From Lelliottia amnigena (GTDB lineage Bacteria > Pseudomonadota > Gammaproteobacteria > Enterobacterales > Enterobacteriaceae): DNA of 64,000 nt. Location: NCBI GenBank assembly GCA_900635465.1, contig LR134135.1, positions 1,860,001 to 1,924,000 of the forward strand. Reading direction: 5' to 3'. This document shows, one piece after another, positions 10,784 through 21,971 of this stretch. Positions within the stretch are counted from its first letter, which is position 1, and every line of letters starts with the position of its first letter. Both the position numbers and the translations under genes were made by a program. The notes beneath the pieces were generated by a model. It made no database searches. It saw only the letters and a program-made list of their open reading frames with translations, and had not been told where the DNA came from.

Positions 10784-10818
10784 AAGCGCTGGCGCTACAG
10801 GTGTCAGCGCTTTATTCT
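10784..10818 (+). terminator. hairpin between pdxH and tyrS
   Basis: AAGCGCTG and CAGCGCTT form an 8-bp stem around a 13-base loop and are followed by TTATTCTAT. It is a weak terminator or processing hairpin 20 bp after the pdxH stop. Confidence 0.45.
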
Positions 10819-10888
10819 ATGTACCTTTCGCACCAGGCGAAAAGTCGTGTACCGACAGAGGTGCAGTCGTTTATACATGGAGAATTTG

Positions 10889-12164
10889 ATGGCAAGCAGT
10901 AACTTGATTAAACAATTGCAAGAGCGGGGCCTCGTGGCTCAGGTGACGGACGAAGAAGCGTTAGCAGAGCGACTGGCGCAAGGCCCGATCGCGCTCTATT
11001 GCGGCTTCGATCCCACCGCTGACAGCTTGCATTTGGGGGCATCTTGTTCCTTTGTTATGCCTGAAACGCTTCCAGGAGATGGGCCATAAGCCTGTTGCAC
11101 TGGTAGGTGGCGCAACCGGTCTGATTGGTGACCCGAGCTTTAAAGCCGCCGAGCGTAAACTGAATACGGAAGACACCGTGCAGGAGTGGGTGGACAAGAT
11201 TCGCAAGCAGGTTGCGCCGTTCCTCGACTTCGATTGCGGTGAAAACTCAGCGATTGCCGCGAATAACTATGACTGGTTTGGCAACATGAACGTGCTGACC
11301 TTCCTGCGCGATATCGGCAAGCACTTCTCCGTCAATCAGATGATCAACAAAGAAGCGGTCAAGCAGCGTCTGAACCGTGACGATCAGGGCATCTCCTTTA
11401 CCGAATTCTCTTACAACCTGTTGCAGGGTTATGACTTTGCCTGTCTGAATGAACTGCACGGCGTGGCGCTGCAGATCGGCGGCTCCGATCAGTGGGGTAA
11501 CATCACCTCCGGTATCGACCTGACCCGTCGCCTGCATCAAAACCAGGTATTCGGTCTGACCGTTCCGCTGATCACCAAAGCGGATGGCACGAAATTCGGT
11601 AAAACCGAAGGCGGCGCGGTATGGCTTGATCCTAAAAAGACCAGCCCGTACAAGTTCTACCAGTTCTGGATTAACACCGCTGACGCTGACGTGTATCGCT
11701 TCCTGAAGTTCTTCACCTTCATGGACATTGAAGAGATCAATGCCCTTGAAGAAGAAGATAAAAATAGCGGTAAAGCACCACGTGCGCAGTATGTGCTGGC
11801 CGATCTGGTCACCAGTCTGGTTCATGGTGAGGACGGTCTGGCGGCTGCAAAACGCATCACCGCAAGCCTGTTTAACGGTACCCTGAGCGATCTGAGCGAA
11901 GCTGATTTTGAACAGCTTGCGCAGGATGGCGTGCCGATGGTTGAGATGGAAAAGGGCGCGGACCTGATGCAGGCGCTGGTAGATTCTGAGCTGCAACCGT
12001 CTCGCGGACAGGCGCGTAAAACTATCGCCTCCAATGCCATCACCATTAATGGCGAGAAGCAGGCGGATCCGGAATACACCTTCGTCGATAGCGATCGCCT
12101 GTATGGGCGTTATACGCTGCTGCGTCGTGGTAAGAAAAATTACTGTCTGATTTGCTGGAAGTAA
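10889..12164 (+). CDS. tyrS: tyrosyl-tRNA synthetase TyrS (single-base frameshift in this sequence)
   Basis: TyrS charges tRNA-Tyr and is essential. The first frame from ATG 10889 ([14 protein letters not shown]...[13 protein letters not shown]) shifts at 11035-11039, where five Gs stand in place of four. Removing one G gives [20 protein letters not shown], restoring the class I HIGH-type signature (HLGH). The corrected length is exactly 424 residues, as in E. coli. The second part holds the KMSKS-type loop KFGKTEGG and the C-terminal S4 domain ([19 protein letters not shown]). Because the gene is essential, the indel is almost certainly a sequencing error. A rho-independent terminator follows. 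Confidence 0.95.
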
Positions 12165-12176
12165 TTATCAGGACAT

Positions 12177-12210
12177 AAGGGGCGTGGGAAACCACGCCCC
12201 TTTATTTTTT
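12177..12210 (+). terminator. tyrS rho-independent terminator
   Basis: An 11-bp GC-rich stem (AAGGGGCGTGG / CCACGCCCCTT) with a GAAA loop is followed by TATTTTTT, starting 12 bp after the tyrS stop. Confidence 0.9.
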
Positions 12211-12229
12211 CAGGGTTGTGGTAAGAAAA

Positions 12230-13091
12230 ATGAATAACATCCTCGCCATACAGTCCCACGTTGTTTTTGGACATGCTGGCAATAGCGCCGCGGAATTCCC
12301 GATGCGCCGTCTTGGGGCCAACGTCTGGCCGCTCAATACCGTACAGTTTTCTAACCATACGCAATATGGCAAATGGACGGGCTGCGTCATGCCGCCAGCG
12401 CATTTGACTGACATTGTGCAGGGGATTGCGGATATCGATCAGCTCAAGCGCTGCGATGCCGTGTTAAGCGGCTATCTGGGGTCTGCGGAGCAGGGTGAAC
12501 ATATTCTTGGCATCGTTCGTCAGGTTAAAGCTGCTAACCCTTCGGCAAAGTATTTTTGCGATCCGGTAATGGGGCATCCTGAAAAAGGGTGCATCGTTGC
12601 GCCGGGCGTGGCTGAGTTTCATGTTCGTCATGCGCTTCCCGCGAGCGACATTATTGCGCCTAATCTGTTAGAACTCGAAATCCTCTGTGAGCATCCCGTC
12701 AATACCGTTGAAGAGGCGGTCGCCGCATCACGCGAACTCATCGCTCAGGGACCCGAAGTTGTGCTGGTTAAACACCTGTCGCGCGCCGGCTTGAGCCTGG
12801 ATCGGTTCGAAATGCTGCTGGTGACAAAAGATGAAGCCTGGCATATCAGCCGCCCGCTGGTGGATTTTGGTCTTCGTCAGCCCGTGGGGGGGGGGAGATG
12901 TAACCAGTGGTTTGCTGTTGGTGAAACTGCTACAAGGTGCAGCACTGCGTGAGGCGTTGGAGCATGTTACCGCAGCGGTTTATGAAATTATGATCGCCAC
13001 GAAAAATATGCAGGAGTACGAATTGCAGGTTGTGGCGGCACAGGATCGCATCGCGAAGCCGGAGCATTATTTTAGCGCCACTGAGTTGTAA
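12230..13091 (+). CDS. pdxY: pyridoxal kinase PdxY (single-base frameshift in this sequence)
   Basis: PdxY is a ribokinase-fold kinase that phosphorylates pyridoxal in vitamin B6 salvage. From ATG 12230 the frame gives [25 protein letters not shown] to [13 protein letters not shown], then breaks in a run of ten Gs at 12886-12895. With nine Gs it reads [20 protein letters not shown], the anion-hole/catalytic GxGD motif of the family, and runs to 13091. The corrected length is 286 residues, normal for PdxY. The homopolymer makes a sequencing error likely. The gene follows the tyrS terminator by 20 bp. Confidence 0.92.
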
Positions 13092-13101
13092 ATTTTTACT
13101 G

Positions 13102-13129
13102 GCCGGGTAAGGCGCCGCCATTACCCGGC
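13102..13129. repeat. REP-like palindrome between pdxY and gstA
   Basis: GCCGGGTAA and TTACCCGGC form a 9-bp stem around a GC-rich centre (GGCGCCGCCA). This is the form of enterobacterial REP/Y elements and lies between two convergent genes. Confirmation would need other copies elsewhere in the genome. Confidence 0.5.
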
Positions 13130-13147
13130 ACGGCAACGAACGTTAAA

Positions 13148-13753
13148 TCAATTCAACCCTTCAGCTTTCAGCGCTGCGGCTACCGCAGGACGCTCTGCAA
13201 CACGCGCCATATAGCTATCAATATGATTCAATCCTTCCATATTGAGCTTCACGGCACGCGCCCAACGCAAGACCGTAAACAGATACGCATCTGCGATGGT
13301 GAAGCGCTGGCCACAGATCCACTGCTCATCCTTCAACGATTCGTTAATGTAGTGCAGTTTTTTCTCAAGCAGAGCGCGCACGGTAGGTTTGTACTCTTCC
13401 GGCGTATCCGGACGGAACAGCGGCGTGAAGCCTTTGTGCAGTTCAGTGGCGATGTAATTCAGCCATTCCAGCGTTTTATAGCGTGATGCGCTGCCCGTTT
13501 GCGCCAACAGTTGGCGATCGGGAACTGTGTCGGCCAGGAACTGCATGATAGCCACACCCTCAGTGAGCAATGTACCGTCGTCAAGAACAAGAGCCGGAAC
13601 CTGTCCCTTCGGGTTGATAGCGAAAAAGTCTTCGCCATTCTCCAGACGCTTTTTCATCAGGTCTACGCTATCAAGCGTAAAATCTTTTCCGCTCTCGCGC
13701 AGAGTGATATGGGAGGCAAGAGAGCAGGCGCCAGGTTTATAGAACAGTTTCAT
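13148..13753 (-). CDS. gstA: glutathione S-transferase GstA (beta class)
   Basis: The 201-residue product matches bacterial beta-class GSTs. It has the thioredoxin-like N-terminal domain [16 protein letters not shown] with the active-site cysteine at about C10, the cis-Pro loop QVPAL and the glutathione-binding [13 protein letters not shown]. The helical C-terminal domain contains the N-capping box [14 protein letters not shown]. It conjugates glutathione to electrophiles in the cytoplasm. It is convergent with pdxY and lies downstream of the dtpA terminator. Confidence 0.95.
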   Translation of the reverse strand: MKLFYKPGACSLASHITLRESGKDFTLDSVDLMKKRLENGEDFFAINPKGQVPALVLDDGTLLTEGVAIMQFLADTVPDRQLLAQTGSASRYKTLEWLNYIATELHKGFTPLFRPDTPEEYKPTVRALLEKKLHYINESLKDEQWICGQRFTIADAYLFTVLRWARAVKLNMEGLNHIDSYMARVAERPAVAAALKAEGLN

Positions 13754-13802
13754 CGGTAACTCCTTTTTGCTGAGGTTATAATGATGTTAACGCCAGGTAG
13801 AA

Positions 13803-13837
13803 TAAAAAAAAAGCCGCTAACGCACAGTTAGCGGCTT
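13803..13837 (-). terminator. dtpA rho-independent terminator
   Basis: GCCGCTAA / TTAGCGGC form an 8-bp stem. On the minus strand it is followed by a run of at least nine Ts. It lies about 26 bp after the dtpA stop, between dtpA and gstA. Confidence 0.88.
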
Positions 13838-13862
13838 CTCTTCCGTCGTTTCCCGATGGCAA

Positions 13863-15371
13863 TTATGCAGTCGCGGCATCCGTCGCTTTTGCAGTCTTGT
13901 CGTCGTCCAGCGTCATACGATTCAGTTTCGGTGCAGTCAACAGCATCAGAACAGCAATAATCGCTGTCGCAATACCGATCTGCATGAATACGCGACCGTA
14001 TACTTCCAGTGAGACCAGCGGGTCAGTCACGTTTTCTGGAACGGCCATCAGGTTCGCAATTTTACCTGCAATCAGTGCGGCACCAGCGGTAGTCAGGAAC
14101 CAGCTACCCATGATGAAGCCCATCAGGCGCTGCGGAACCAGCTGTGCAACCATCGCCAGGCCCAGACCAGAGATCATCAGCTCACCAATGGACTGCAGGG
14201 CGTAGCTCAGAATCAGCCAGTTAACCGAAACGATACCCGCGTCAGTAGCAAATTTCGTCCCCAGCGGCAGCACGAGGAACGCACCTGAACACAGCACCAT
14301 GCCGATAGCAAATTTGTGTGGCATCGGCAGACGATCGCCCATTTTGTTGTAGATAGCGGCCAGAATCGGGCTACCAATCATGATCCAGAATGGGTTCAGT
14401 GCCTGGAACTGTTCCGGTTCGAACGCGATACTCAGAATTGAGTGTTCTACGTTACGAATCGCGAAGAAGTTCAAAGACGTTGGCATCTGGCTGTAAAGCA
14501 CGAAGAATACAACCGCCTGCAGCATCAGGATGAAAGCCACAATCATCTTACGACGCGCTGCGCCATGCATGGCGAACGCTTCTTTAGCAAAGATGCAGAT
14601 GATACCCAGTGCCACCACGCCCAGTACGGCACGCGCCACGCCCTGGTTATGCAGCAGCCAAGTTGCGATTGTCGCCAGGATGACAACACCGACAATCGTA
14701 GCCAGCAGTTTGCCGATATGAACCGGTTCGAAATCGGGTTTTGACCCGTAGTTTTTCACCCACTTCTTACAGAACGCGAAGTTAACAACGGTGATCAGCA
14801 TACCGACGACGGACAGCGAGAACGCAACGCTCCAGCCGAATTTCGCGGCCAACCACGGCGTTGCCAGCATTGAGAAGAAGGAACCGATGTTCACCGACAT
14901 GTAATACATGGTGAATGCGCCATCAAGACGCGGGTCATCTTTGTTGTAGCAGGTAGAGAGCAGGGAAGACGGGTTTGCTTTAAACAATCCGTTACCTACG
15001 GCGATCGTCGCCATACCCATATAAACGACAGCTGCATCATGACCAGACCACGCGACCAGTGCATAACCGATGGCCAGAACGATTGCGCCCAGCATGATAA
15101 CGCGTTTGGTGCCGAGGACTTTATCGCCCAACCAGCCGCCAACGGCGACCAGACCGTAGACTAAAGCACTAAAAGAAGAGAACAGTGTGATCGAATCCGC
15201 TTCGGACATACCCAGTTGTTTGACCAGGTAAACAGCCATAATCCCTTGCAGGCCGTAAAAGCCAAAACGTTCCCATAACTCGATTGAGAAAATGAGATAA
15301 AACGCTCTAGGCTGTTTGAAGGCGTTTAAGCTAACGCTTTCATCTGTTGGTTTATTGTTTGCAGTAGACAC
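13863..15371 (-). CDS. dtpA: di/tripeptide:proton symporter DtpA
   Basis: DtpA (TppB/YdgR) is a proton-coupled oligopeptide transporter of the POT/PTR family in the inner membrane. The 502-residue product has 12-14 predicted membrane segments, the ExxERF motif [19 protein letters not shown] in the first helix, the second signature [11 protein letters not shown], and [13 protein letters not shown]. The start [14 protein letters not shown] matches E. coli. In E. coli OmpR activates the gene; no operator is claimed here. The 618-bp upstream region is described separately. Confidence 0.95.
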   Translation of the reverse strand: MSTANNKPTDESVSLNAFKQPRAFYLIFSIELWERFGFYGLQGIMAVYLVKQLGMSEADSITLFSSFSALVYGLVAVGGWLGDKVLGTKRVIMLGAIVLAIGYALVAWSGHDAAVVYMGMATIAVGNGLFKANPSSLLSTCYNKDDPRLDGAFTMYYMSVNIGSFFSMLATPWLAAKFGWSVAFSLSVVGMLITVVNFAFCKKWVKNYGSKPDFEPVHIGKLLATIVGVVILATIATWLLHNQGVARAVLGVVALGIICIFAKEAFAMHGAARRKMIVAFILMLQAVVFFVLYSQMPTSLNFFAIRNVEHSILSIAFEPEQFQALNPFWIMIGSPILAAIYNKMGDRLPMPHKFAIGMVLCSGAFLVLPLGTKFATDAGIVSVNWLILSYALQSIGELMISGLGLAMVAQLVPQRLMGFIMGSWFLTTAGAALIAGKIANLMAVPENVTDPLVSLEVYGRVFMQIGIATAIIAVLMLLTAPKLNRMTLDDDKTAKATDAATA

Positions 15372-15793
15372 TTATACCTCTTTTTTTACATCCCATATTA
15401 ACGGGGGTGTTCACGGCGTAATGACCAAAGTCCATTCGCCTTATAGTTATATTGGGAGGGGGAAACGGCGGGTAATGTTCACTATCTTGACTCGTCTGGC
15501 AATACATTTGCAATATTCTGTTACATATAACGATGGCGGTATAATCCAGGGGTCATATAAATGTTATTCAGCGTTAAATCTTTCAGCATGTGAAATGACG
15601 GTTTTTTTCACTACCCAATCCCCGGTCACGAGGCCTTATGGCGATATGTTCTGCTGACAAGCTATCAATCCAGTGATATAGCCCATAATCCTAAAAATGA
15701 ATGGTTTAATCTTTGGCTAATGAAGGTATGCAACTTGTCTGGACAAAGGCTTGGGATGTCTTTTTAAACAAAAATCCAACATCGCGTTATCAG

Positions 15794-15809
15794 AGTGATC
15801 GCGATCACA
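15794..15809. promoter_or_regulatory. CRP-like palindrome
   Basis: AGTGA-TCGCGA-TCACA differs from the ideal CRP site TGTGA-N6-TCACA by one base and has a perfectly palindromic core. It is about 420 bp upstream of dtpA and 180 bp beyond the nth stop, so the target is unclear. Confidence 0.4.
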
Positions 15810-15965
15810 AATGTATAGAAATTTTCGCTCACGAAAAAACAATTAACCTGGATGGGTGTTAAAGCGCCGGATCATCGACAGGATAAAAAGGCAAGGTGGG
15901 GGATAATTGTTCGCAAAATGAGAGGAATGCGGTTAGCTGTAGTCTGCGTGAAGAAAGGTGGACAG

Positions 15966-15986
15966 CAAAAGAGGGCTGAGCCCTCT
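15966..15986 (-). terminator. rsx-nth operon terminator
   Basis: GAGGGCT-G-AGCCCTC at 15971-15985 forms a tight hairpin with TTTT following on the minus strand. It begins a few bases after the nth stop codon and would end the rsxABCDGE-nth transcript. Confidence 0.8.
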
Positions 15987-15989
15987 TCA

Positions 15990-16625
15990 TCAGGAATAGA
16001 CTTTCTCTTTGAACTCGCACAAATCTTCAATAATACAGCTGCCACAGCGCGGTTTACGCGCGATACAGGTGTAACGCCCGTGCAGGATCAGCCAGTGGTG
16101 ACAGTCTACTTTAAACTCAGCGGGCACGACCTTCAGCAGCTTCTCTTCGACCTGTTCGACGTTTTTCCCTGGCGCAAAATGGGTGCGATTACAGACGCGG
16201 AAGATATGGGTGTCGACGGCGATCGTCGGCCAGCCAAAGGCGGTGTTAAGGACGACGTTCGCTGTTTTACGTCCCACCCCCGGCAAGGCTTCCAGTGCCT
16301 CACGGTCTTCGGGAACTTCGCCTCCGTGCTGTTCCAGCAGGATACGACACGTCTTAATAACGTTCTCCGCCTTGCTGTTAAACAGGCCGATGGTTTTGAT
16401 ATAGAATTTCACACCCTCGACGCCGAGCGCCAGAATGGCCTGTGGCGTGTTCGCGACAGGATAAAGTTTTGCCGTCGCTTTGTTCACGCTGACGTCGGTT
16501 GCCTGCGCGGAAAGAAGGACTGAGATCAGCAGCTCGAAAGGAGAGGTGAAGTTCAGCTCTGTCGTCGGATGAGGATTCTCATTGCGCAGACGCGTCAAAA
16601 TCGTAAGGCGTTTTTCTTTATTCAT
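15990..16625 (-). CDS. nth: endonuclease III Nth
   Basis: Nth is a base-excision repair DNA glycosylase/AP lyase that removes oxidised pyrimidines. The 211-residue product has the helix-hairpin-helix [12 protein letters not shown] with the catalytic lysine, the catalytic aspartate in [12 protein letters not shown], and a [4Fe-4S] loop with spacing C-x6-C-x2-C-x5-C ([17 protein letters not shown]). Its ATG overlaps the rsxE stop (ATGA), so it is the last gene of the rsx operon, as in E. coli. Confidence 0.97.
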   Translation of the reverse strand: MNKEKRLTILTRLRNENPHPTTELNFTSPFELLISVLLSAQATDVSVNKATAKLYPVANTPQAILALGVEGVKFYIKTIGLFNSKAENVIKTCRILLEQHGGEVPEDREALEALPGVGRKTANVVLNTAFGWPTIAVDTHIFRVCNRTHFAPGKNVEQVEEKLLKVVPAEFKVDCHHWLILHGRYTCIARKPRCGSCIIEDLCEFKEKVYS

Positions 16626-17308
16626 GACGCTTTCTCTGGCATCCCTTCCTGCACGCGACGTTCCGCGGCGCGGCGTTTACGTTTTTCATCGATCAGGTAT
16701 TTTAACGCCAGCATCATGCCAAGGCCAATAAATGCGCCGGGCGGTAGCATCGCTAACAGGAACGGTGTGTCGGTATGGAACACGTCGATACGCAGTGATT
16801 TTGCCCAGCCGCCCAACAGCGCGTCCGCACCATCAAACAGCGTTCCGTTCCCCAGAATCTCGCGCATCGACCCGAGGACGAACATGGCGCAGGTCGCGCC
16901 CATGCCAATCGCGAAACCATCAAGAGCGGAGATCAGCGGATCGTTTTTGACCGCAAAGGCTTCAGCACGGCCCACCACGATACAGTTGGTCACGATGAGC
17001 GGGATAAAAATCCCCAGCGATTGATACAGGCCAAATGCATAGGCGTTAATCAGCATCTGCACGATGCTCACGACAGACGCGATAATCATGACGTAAATCG
17101 GGATGCGAATTTCCGATGGCGTCCAGCGACGCAACGCGGATACTGCTAAGTTAGTGAGCGTCAGCACCAACGTCGTCGCCAGGCCCAGCCCAAGGGCATT
17201 GGTGGCGGTGGACGTTACGGCCAGCAGGGGGCACAACCCCAGTAGCTGGACCAGCGCGGAGTTGTTCTTCCAGAGACCCTGAACGATAACGTCTTTAACC
17301 TGGCTCAT
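16622..17308 (-). CDS. rsxE: RsxE, electron transport complex subunit E
   Basis: RsxE is an integral inner-membrane subunit of the Rsx/Rnf complex, which in E. coli keeps SoxR reduced. The 228-residue protein has about six membrane segments and the conserved starts [18 protein letters not shown] and [18 protein letters not shown], each with a cysteine that in Rnf complexes contributes to a membrane-buried Fe-S cluster. It is homologous to RsxA. The start is 2 bp after rsxG and the stop overlaps nth. Confidence 0.95.
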   Translation of the reverse strand: MSQVKDVIVQGLWKNNSALVQLLGLCPLLAVTSTATNALGLGLATTLVLTLTNLAVSALRRWTPSEIRIPIYVMIIASVVSIVQMLINAYAFGLYQSLGIFIPLIVTNCIVVGRAEAFAVKNDPLISALDGFAIGMGATCAMFVLGSMREILGNGTLFDGADALLGGWAKSLRIDVFHTDTPFLLAMLPPGAFIGLGMMLALKYLIDEKRKRRAAERRVQEGMPEKAS

Positions 17309-17310
17309 TG

Positions 17311-17931
17311 TTATTCCTCACACGCTTGAAGCTGGTTGAGTTGCGACGGGAGCGTCTCGGCATACAGTCCGGCGCGCTTCACGGCATTGACGACTGCGCG
17401 TGGAGTGATAGTGGCACCGGTAAACTGATCAAACTCACCGCCATCCTTTTTCACCGCAAAAGCAGCGTCATCTTCGCCGTGAATGATTTTCCCGGCAAAG
17501 TGCAAAATCCAGTCACTTAAACGCACTTCGATTTTATCACCCAAACCCGGCGTTTCGTGATGCTCTGTCACGCGCGTGCCCAGAACCGTACCGGAAAAAT
17601 CAGTGCCGACCAGCAGTTGGATTGCGCCGGAATACCCGTCTGGCGCCGTCGCTTCCATCACCGCGCCTGTCGCTTTATCACCTTTTCGGGCGATAAACAC
17701 GCGGTGGTTGCCTTTGCCTAGCTGCGGAGCCTGAACGACAAAACAACTTTCCTGTAAATTATTGTCGTAGAAATCAGACGGAATGACCTGATCGAATAAC
17801 GCCTTTTGCTGCTTCGCGGCCTGCTCGTCAATGGTCGTTTTAGTCAGTTGATTGACCAGGGCAGTCAATCCGGTTAGCACTGCCGCGAAAATGGCCAGCG
17901 TCATGCCGTGTTTTTGCATTGTCTTGAACAT
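17311..17931 (-). CDS. rsxG: RsxG, electron transport complex subunit G
   Basis: RsxG carries covalently bound FMN on the periplasmic side of the Rsx/Rnf complex. The 206-residue product has one N-terminal membrane anchor (about residues 9-27) and the flavinylation motif [12 protein letters not shown] near the C-terminus, whose second threonine is the expected FMN attachment site. It lies 9 bp after rsxD and 2 bp before rsxE. Confidence 0.95.
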   Translation of the reverse strand: MFKTMQKHGMTLAIFAAVLTGLTALVNQLTKTTIDEQAAKQQKALFDQVIPSDFYDNNLQESCFVVQAPQLGKGNHRVFIARKGDKATGAVMEATAPDGYSGAIQLLVGTDFSGTVLGTRVTEHHETPGLGDKIEVRLSDWILHFAGKIIHGEDDAAFAVKKDGGEFDQFTGATITPRAVVNAVKRAGLYAETLPSQLNQLQACEE

Positions 17932-17940
17932 GGCAAATCC

Positions 17941-18993
17941 TTAACGGTGGCCGTACACGCGAGGACGCGTGTAGTAATCAATTAACGGCACGGTGATGTT
18001 GGCCAGTAAAACAGCAAACGCAACGCCATCCGGATATCCCCCGAAACTGCGAATCAGCCAGACCAGCAGGCCAGCCAGCATGCCGAAGATGAGACGCCCA
18101 CGGTTAGTGGTGGAGGCGGTGACAGGGTCGGTCAAAATAAAGAATGCGCCCAGCATCGTCGCACCGGAGAGCAGGTGGATCTGCGGGCTTGCCATCGATT
18201 CAGGCGAAAAGAGCCAACCCAGGGTTGAGCAGAACGCCAGCGTCACCAGGAAACTCACCGGAATATGCCAGCGAATCGCTTTGTTCCACAGGAGGAAAAC
18301 CCCTCCGAGCAGATACGCCAGGTTGACCCACTGCCAGCCAGCCCCGGCCAGAACGCCGCTAAAGATAGGGTATTGCATGATCTGATCGACGCTGTGACCG
18401 GCATGCAGCGACGTTTTAAAGGTGTCGAGAGGCGTGGCCTGACTGATTCCATCAACGCCCATTCGCAGCGTGGTCATATCTCCCCCGGTAGCGGTATGCC
18501 CGGTAAAGATCACCTGTAGAGCATCCAGCAAGCCGGGAGCAGTCGCCGCAATCTCCTGCGGCGGCAGCCAACTGGTCATCTGCACCGGGAATGAGATGAG
18601 TAACACCACATACCCGATCATGGCCGGGTTGAAGGGGTTATGCCCAAGGCCACCGTACAGCTGTTTTGCAATGATGACGGCAAAGACTGTCCCCAGGATC
18701 ACCATCCACCATGGCGCGAAGGGCGGAATGCTGATCGCCAGCAACAGGCCAGTCAGCAGTGCGGAGTTATCCGCAAGAATGCGCGAGACCGGCATTTTAC
18801 GCAGCGTGAGGACCAGCGCTTCTGCCGCGAGTGCACTGACGCAACCGAGAATAATTTGCAACAGCGTCCCCCAGCCAAAAAACCAGAACTGGACGGCAAT
18901 GCCTGGCAATGCGGCCAGGCAGACCAGCATCATGATGCGTGACGTCTGGCGCTGGTTATGGGTATAGGGGGAGCTTGCGATTCTGAAAACCAT
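17941..18993 (-). CDS. rsxD: RsxD, electron transport complex subunit D
   Basis: RsxD is a polytopic flavoprotein subunit of the Rsx/Rnf complex. The 350-residue protein has about nine membrane segments and the flavinylation motif [20 protein letters not shown], with the Thr in SGAT as the expected FMN site. The motif [15 protein letters not shown] is also typical. Its ATG directly follows the rsxC stop (TAAATG), indicating coupled translation. Confidence 0.95.
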   Translation of the reverse strand: MVFRIASSPYTHNQRQTSRIMMLVCLAALPGIAVQFWFFGWGTLLQIILGCVSALAAEALVLTLRKMPVSRILADNSALLTGLLLAISIPPFAPWWMVILGTVFAVIIAKQLYGGLGHNPFNPAMIGYVVLLISFPVQMTSWLPPQEIAATAPGLLDALQVIFTGHTATGGDMTTLRMGVDGISQATPLDTFKTSLHAGHSVDQIMQYPIFSGVLAGAGWQWVNLAYLLGGVFLLWNKAIRWHIPVSFLVTLAFCSTLGWLFSPESMASPQIHLLSGATMLGAFFILTDPVTASTTNRGRLIFGMLAGLLVWLIRSFGGYPDGVAFAVLLANITVPLIDYYTRPRVYGHR

Positions 18994-21399
18994 TTAATCC
19001 TCGTTTACTGCCTGCTGTGCGGCTTTCTTAGCCTGAACGCGTGCAATCGCGGCGGCGACTGCGGCTTTGCGTGGGTCGTCATTCGCTGCGGGTTCCGCGT
19101 CTTGTGCTGCTGCTTTACGCGCTTTGGCACGCGCAATAGCCGCTTCAACCGCAGCTTTGCGCGGATCGACAGTCGCGTCTTGCGCGGTTGTCTCTTCCGG
19201 TGCGGCGGCTTTACGCGCTTTGGCACGCGCAATTGCGGCTTCAACCGCAGCTTTACGCGGATCGACCGGCGCGTCTTGCGCGATTGTCTCTTCTGGTGCG
19301 GCAGCTTTACGCGCTTTGGCACGCGCAATTGCGGCTTCAACCGCGGCTTTGCGCGGATCGACCGGCGCGTCTTGCGCGATAGTCTCTTCTGATGCGGCGG
19401 CTTTACGCGCTTTGGCACGCGCGATAGCGGCTTCAACCGCGGCTTTACGCGGATCGACCGGCGCGTCTTGCGCGATGGTCTCTTCGGGTGCGCCAGCTTT
19501 ACGTGCTTTAGCACGCGCGATAGCGGCTTCAACTGCAGCTTTACGCGGATCGACAGGCGTGTCTTGCGTGGTTGTCTCTTCCGGTGCGCCCGCTTTACGC
19601 GCTTTGGCACGCGCAATTGCGGCTTCAACCGCGGCTTTACGCGGGTCGACCGGCGTGTTTTGCGCGGTTGTCTCTTCCGATGCGCCAGCTTTACGCGCTT
19701 TAGCACGCGCGATAGCGGCTTCAACCGCAGCTTTACGCGGATCGACGCCGGCATCCGACGCTAAAATTTGTGCTTTTTCTGCCTGATGGGCGCGCGCCTG
19801 TGCTTTACGTGCTTCACGCGCGGCAATCACTTCGCGGTTGTCAGGTTTCTCACCGGCAGGGATAACCACAACCTCTGCGGCGGTCGCTTTTTTCTCACGA
19901 ACGCGGGCCAGCGCGGCATTAATCGCTTCCTGATCTTTCTCTGCAGGCTGAACAGCCGCTTTCTTGTGGCGTTCCTGACGGGCGATTTTGTCGCGTTCAA
20001 GACGTGCCTGGCGCGCTTCAAAGCGTGCTTTTGCTTCTGCTGCGCGTTTATCTTCAAGCGAAATGGCGTAAATCTCGGCCTTCTCCTGACGGAAGTATTG
20101 CACCAGCGGAATGCTGCTCGGACAAACCCATGCGCAAGCACCGCACTCAATGCAGTCGGCCAGGTTGTGGGCTTTCGCTTTGTCGTGAAGCTGACCTTTG
20201 CTGAACCAGTACAACTGCTGCGGCAGTAAATCCGCCGGGCAGGCATCAGCGCAGGCGCTGCAACGAATGCAGCCTTTTTCTTCCTGCTCTTCGCCCATCT
20301 CACTGGCCGATGGGGCCAGCAGACAGTTGGTGATTTTAACCACCGGCACGTCGAGCCACGGCAGGGTAAAGCCCATCAGCGGGCCCCCCATAATGACCAT
20401 TTGCTCGCTACCCGGCGAGAATCCAGCGTGCTCCAGCAGATGGCGAACCGGTGTACCCAGGCGCGCCCAGACGTTACCGGGCTGCGAAACCGCTTCACCG
20501 GTGAGCGTGACCACGCGTTCGGTCAGGGGTTCACCGTCGATAATCGCGCGTTTTACCGCATACGCCGTTCCGACGTTTTGCATCAGCACGCCAATATCGG
20601 AGGAGCGTCCGCCATGCGGAACCTGTTTTCCGGTCAGGATTTGCGTGAGCTGTTTTGCACCACCGGACGGGTATTTGGTCGGAATCACGCGCAGGCCAAT
20701 ATCGTGACTGCCTGCCAGCACCGCACGGAGCATTGAAATCGCTTGCGGTTTGTTATCTTCAATACCGATCAGCACTTCGCGGGGTTGCAGAATATGCGCG
20801 AGAATGCGGATGCCTTCTACGACCTGTGCCGCGCAATCCTGCATTAAACGGTCATCGGCGGTAATATAAGGCTCACATTCCGCGGCATTGATGATGAGCG
20901 TCTGGATCTTATCACCACCGCCGCGCAGTTTGGTCCCGGTCGGGAAGCCAGCGCCGCCCAGACCCGCAACACCAAACTGATGGATGCGTTCAATTAACAC
21001 CTCGCGGCTTTGCGCGCGAAAATCATTCCAGCCCTCACGATCGATCCAACGGTCTTCGCCGTCAGGCTCAATCATGATGCTCAATTCCGCCAGTGCCGAA
21101 GGGTGAGCCACCGTATGCGGGGCAATCGCCACCACGGTTCCGGACGTTGGGGCGTGGACCGGGAGCATGCGTCCGCGACCGAAGGTCAGCTGTTGGCCGC
21201 GCAGCACGGTATCGCCCACGTTGACGCGCAGTTCGCCCTCAGCGCCGATGTGCTGTTTTAGCGGCATGATAAAACGGCTCGCCAGCGGAATCTGGCGCAG
21301 CGGTACGCCGCTGGACTGGGATTTCATCTCTGGCGGATGAATGCCGCCATCAAAATCCCAAATCTTCTCTTTTCTGAAAGCAGAAAATAACTTAAGCAT
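18994..21399 (-). CDS. rsxC: RsxC, electron transport complex subunit C with long repeat tail
   Basis: RsxC is the peripheral, NADH-dehydrogenase-like Fe-S/flavin subunit of Rsx/Rnf. The 801-residue product has an N-terminal RnfC barrel ([11 protein letters not shown]), an NuoF-like domain ([28 protein letters not shown]), and two [4Fe-4S] motifs [12 protein letters not shown] and [12 protein letters not shown] at about residues 375-430. A charged helical linker and a tandem repeat tail follow (about residues 552-801). The tail has seven close copies and one diverged copy of a 32-residue unit starting [20 protein letters not shown]. Its start overlaps the corrected rsxB end by 8 bp. Confidence 0.95.
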   Translation of the reverse strand: MLKLFSAFRKEKIWDFDGGIHPPEMKSQSSGVPLRQIPLASRFIMPLKQHIGAEGELRVNVGDTVLRGQQLTFGRGRMLPVHAPTSGTVVAIAPHTVAHPSALAELSIMIEPDGEDRWIDREGWNDFRAQSREVLIERIHQFGVAGLGGAGFPTGTKLRGGGDKIQTLIINAAECEPYITADDRLMQDCAAQVVEGIRILAHILQPREVLIGIEDNKPQAISMLRAVLAGSHDIGLRVIPTKYPSGGAKQLTQILTGKQVPHGGRSSDIGVLMQNVGTAYAVKRAIIDGEPLTERVVTLTGEAVSQPGNVWARLGTPVRHLLEHAGFSPGSEQMVIMGGPLMGFTLPWLDVPVVKITNCLLAPSASEMGEEQEEKGCIRCSACADACPADLLPQQLYWFSKGQLHDKAKAHNLADCIECGACAWVCPSSIPLVQYFRQEKAEIYAISLEDKRAAEAKARFEARQARLERDKIARQERHKKAAVQPAEKDQEAINAALARVREKKATAAEVVVIPAGEKPDNREVIAAREARKAQARAHQAEKAQILASDAGVDPRKAAVEAAIARAKARKAGASEETTAQNTPVDPRKAAVEAAIARAKARKAGAPEETTTQDTPVDPRKAAVEAAIARAKARKAGAPEETIAQDAPVDPRKAAVEAAIARAKARKAAASEETIAQDAPVDPRKAAVEAAIARAKARKAAAPEETIAQDAPVDPRKAAVEAAIARAKARKAAAPEETTAQDATVDPRKAAVEAAIARAKARKAAAQDAEPAANDDPRKAAVAAAIARVQAKKAAQQAVNED
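19019..19746 (-). repeat. 96-bp tandem repeat inside rsxC
   Basis: The repeat has a period of 96 bp (32 codons), with seven near-identical units and an eighth diverged one. Each unit encodes an alanine/lysine/arginine-rich helix followed by an acidic Ser/Thr/Gln linker. All units keep frame, so copy-number change would not break the protein. Such arrays also confuse short-read assembly, so the true copy number is uncertain. Confidence 0.92.
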
Positions 21400-21971
21400 G
21401 GTGTTCCACAGGAATTATGCGAACTGGAATGGTTTGAAGATCCCACTTCCAGCTTTCGGGAGTCGTTTCGACCGGACGCAGTTCAATGCACTGCGTCGGG
21501 CAGGGGGGCAACGCAGAGGTTGCAGCCCGTACACAAATCCGCCATGACGGTATGCATGGCGCGCGTTGCGCCGACGATCGCATCAACAGGACATGCCTGG
21601 ATGCACTTCGTGCAGCCAATACAGTTGGCTTCGTCAATAACGGCCAGCATGCGCGCTGGCTCTTGCGCGCTTTCATCGCCATCAACAGGTTGGGGATCAA
21701 CGTTAAGCAGCGTGGCTATTTTCAGCATCACGGCTTCGCCACCCGGCGCACAACGGTTAATTTTTTCGCCCTGACTGCCCACCGCCTCAGCGTAGGGGCG
21801 ACAGCCAGGGTAACCGCATTGCCCACACTGGCTTTGCGGTAACAGTTCATCGATTTTTTCGACGACGGGATCACCCTCGACCGCAAAGCGGCGCGAGGCA
21901 TAACCCAGGATGATGCCAAAAAACAGCCCCAGAATGCTGATGGCTACAATAGCAATCCAGATAGTGCTCAT
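21392..21971 (-). CDS. rsxB: RsxB, electron transport complex subunit B (single-base frameshift in this sequence)
   Basis: RsxB is the polyferredoxin subunit of Rsx/Rnf. It has an N-terminal membrane anchor, a 4Fe-4S domain ([20 protein letters not shown]) and two ferredoxin motifs ([12 protein letters not shown] and [11 protein letters not shown]). The frame breaks in six Gs at 21503-21508 on the plus strand. With five it reads [19 protein letters not shown], completing the last cluster motif, and ends at 21392. The corrected length is 192 residues, as in E. coli. Its start shares a base with the rsxA stop (TAATG). A homopolymer error is likely. Confidence 0.94.

Larger units (their letters stand above)
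15372..15989. other. dtpA-nth intergenic region, no convincing gene
   Basis: This 618-bp AT-rich stretch contains the presumed dtpA promoter near its left end, a CRP-like palindrome at 15794-15809 and the nth terminator at 15966-15986. Open frames crossing it overlap dtpA or nth in antisense orientation, lack family features and are not called. Nothing else recognisable is seen. Confidence 0.6.

Noticed and set aside
15316..15657. 113-codon plus-strand frame running from the dtpA start into the intergenic region
   Set aside because: It begins inside dtpA on the opposite strand and the translation has no recognisable motif.
15852..16523. 223-codon plus-strand frame opposite nth
   Set aside because: It is antisense to the well-supported nth gene and has no family features or ribosome binding site.
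19067..19786. Long plus-strand frames across the rsxC repeat (alanine/serine/arginine-rich proteins)
   Set aside because: They are antisense products of the 96-bp repeat, which is open in several frames because of its composition. rsxC on the minus strand explains the sequence.
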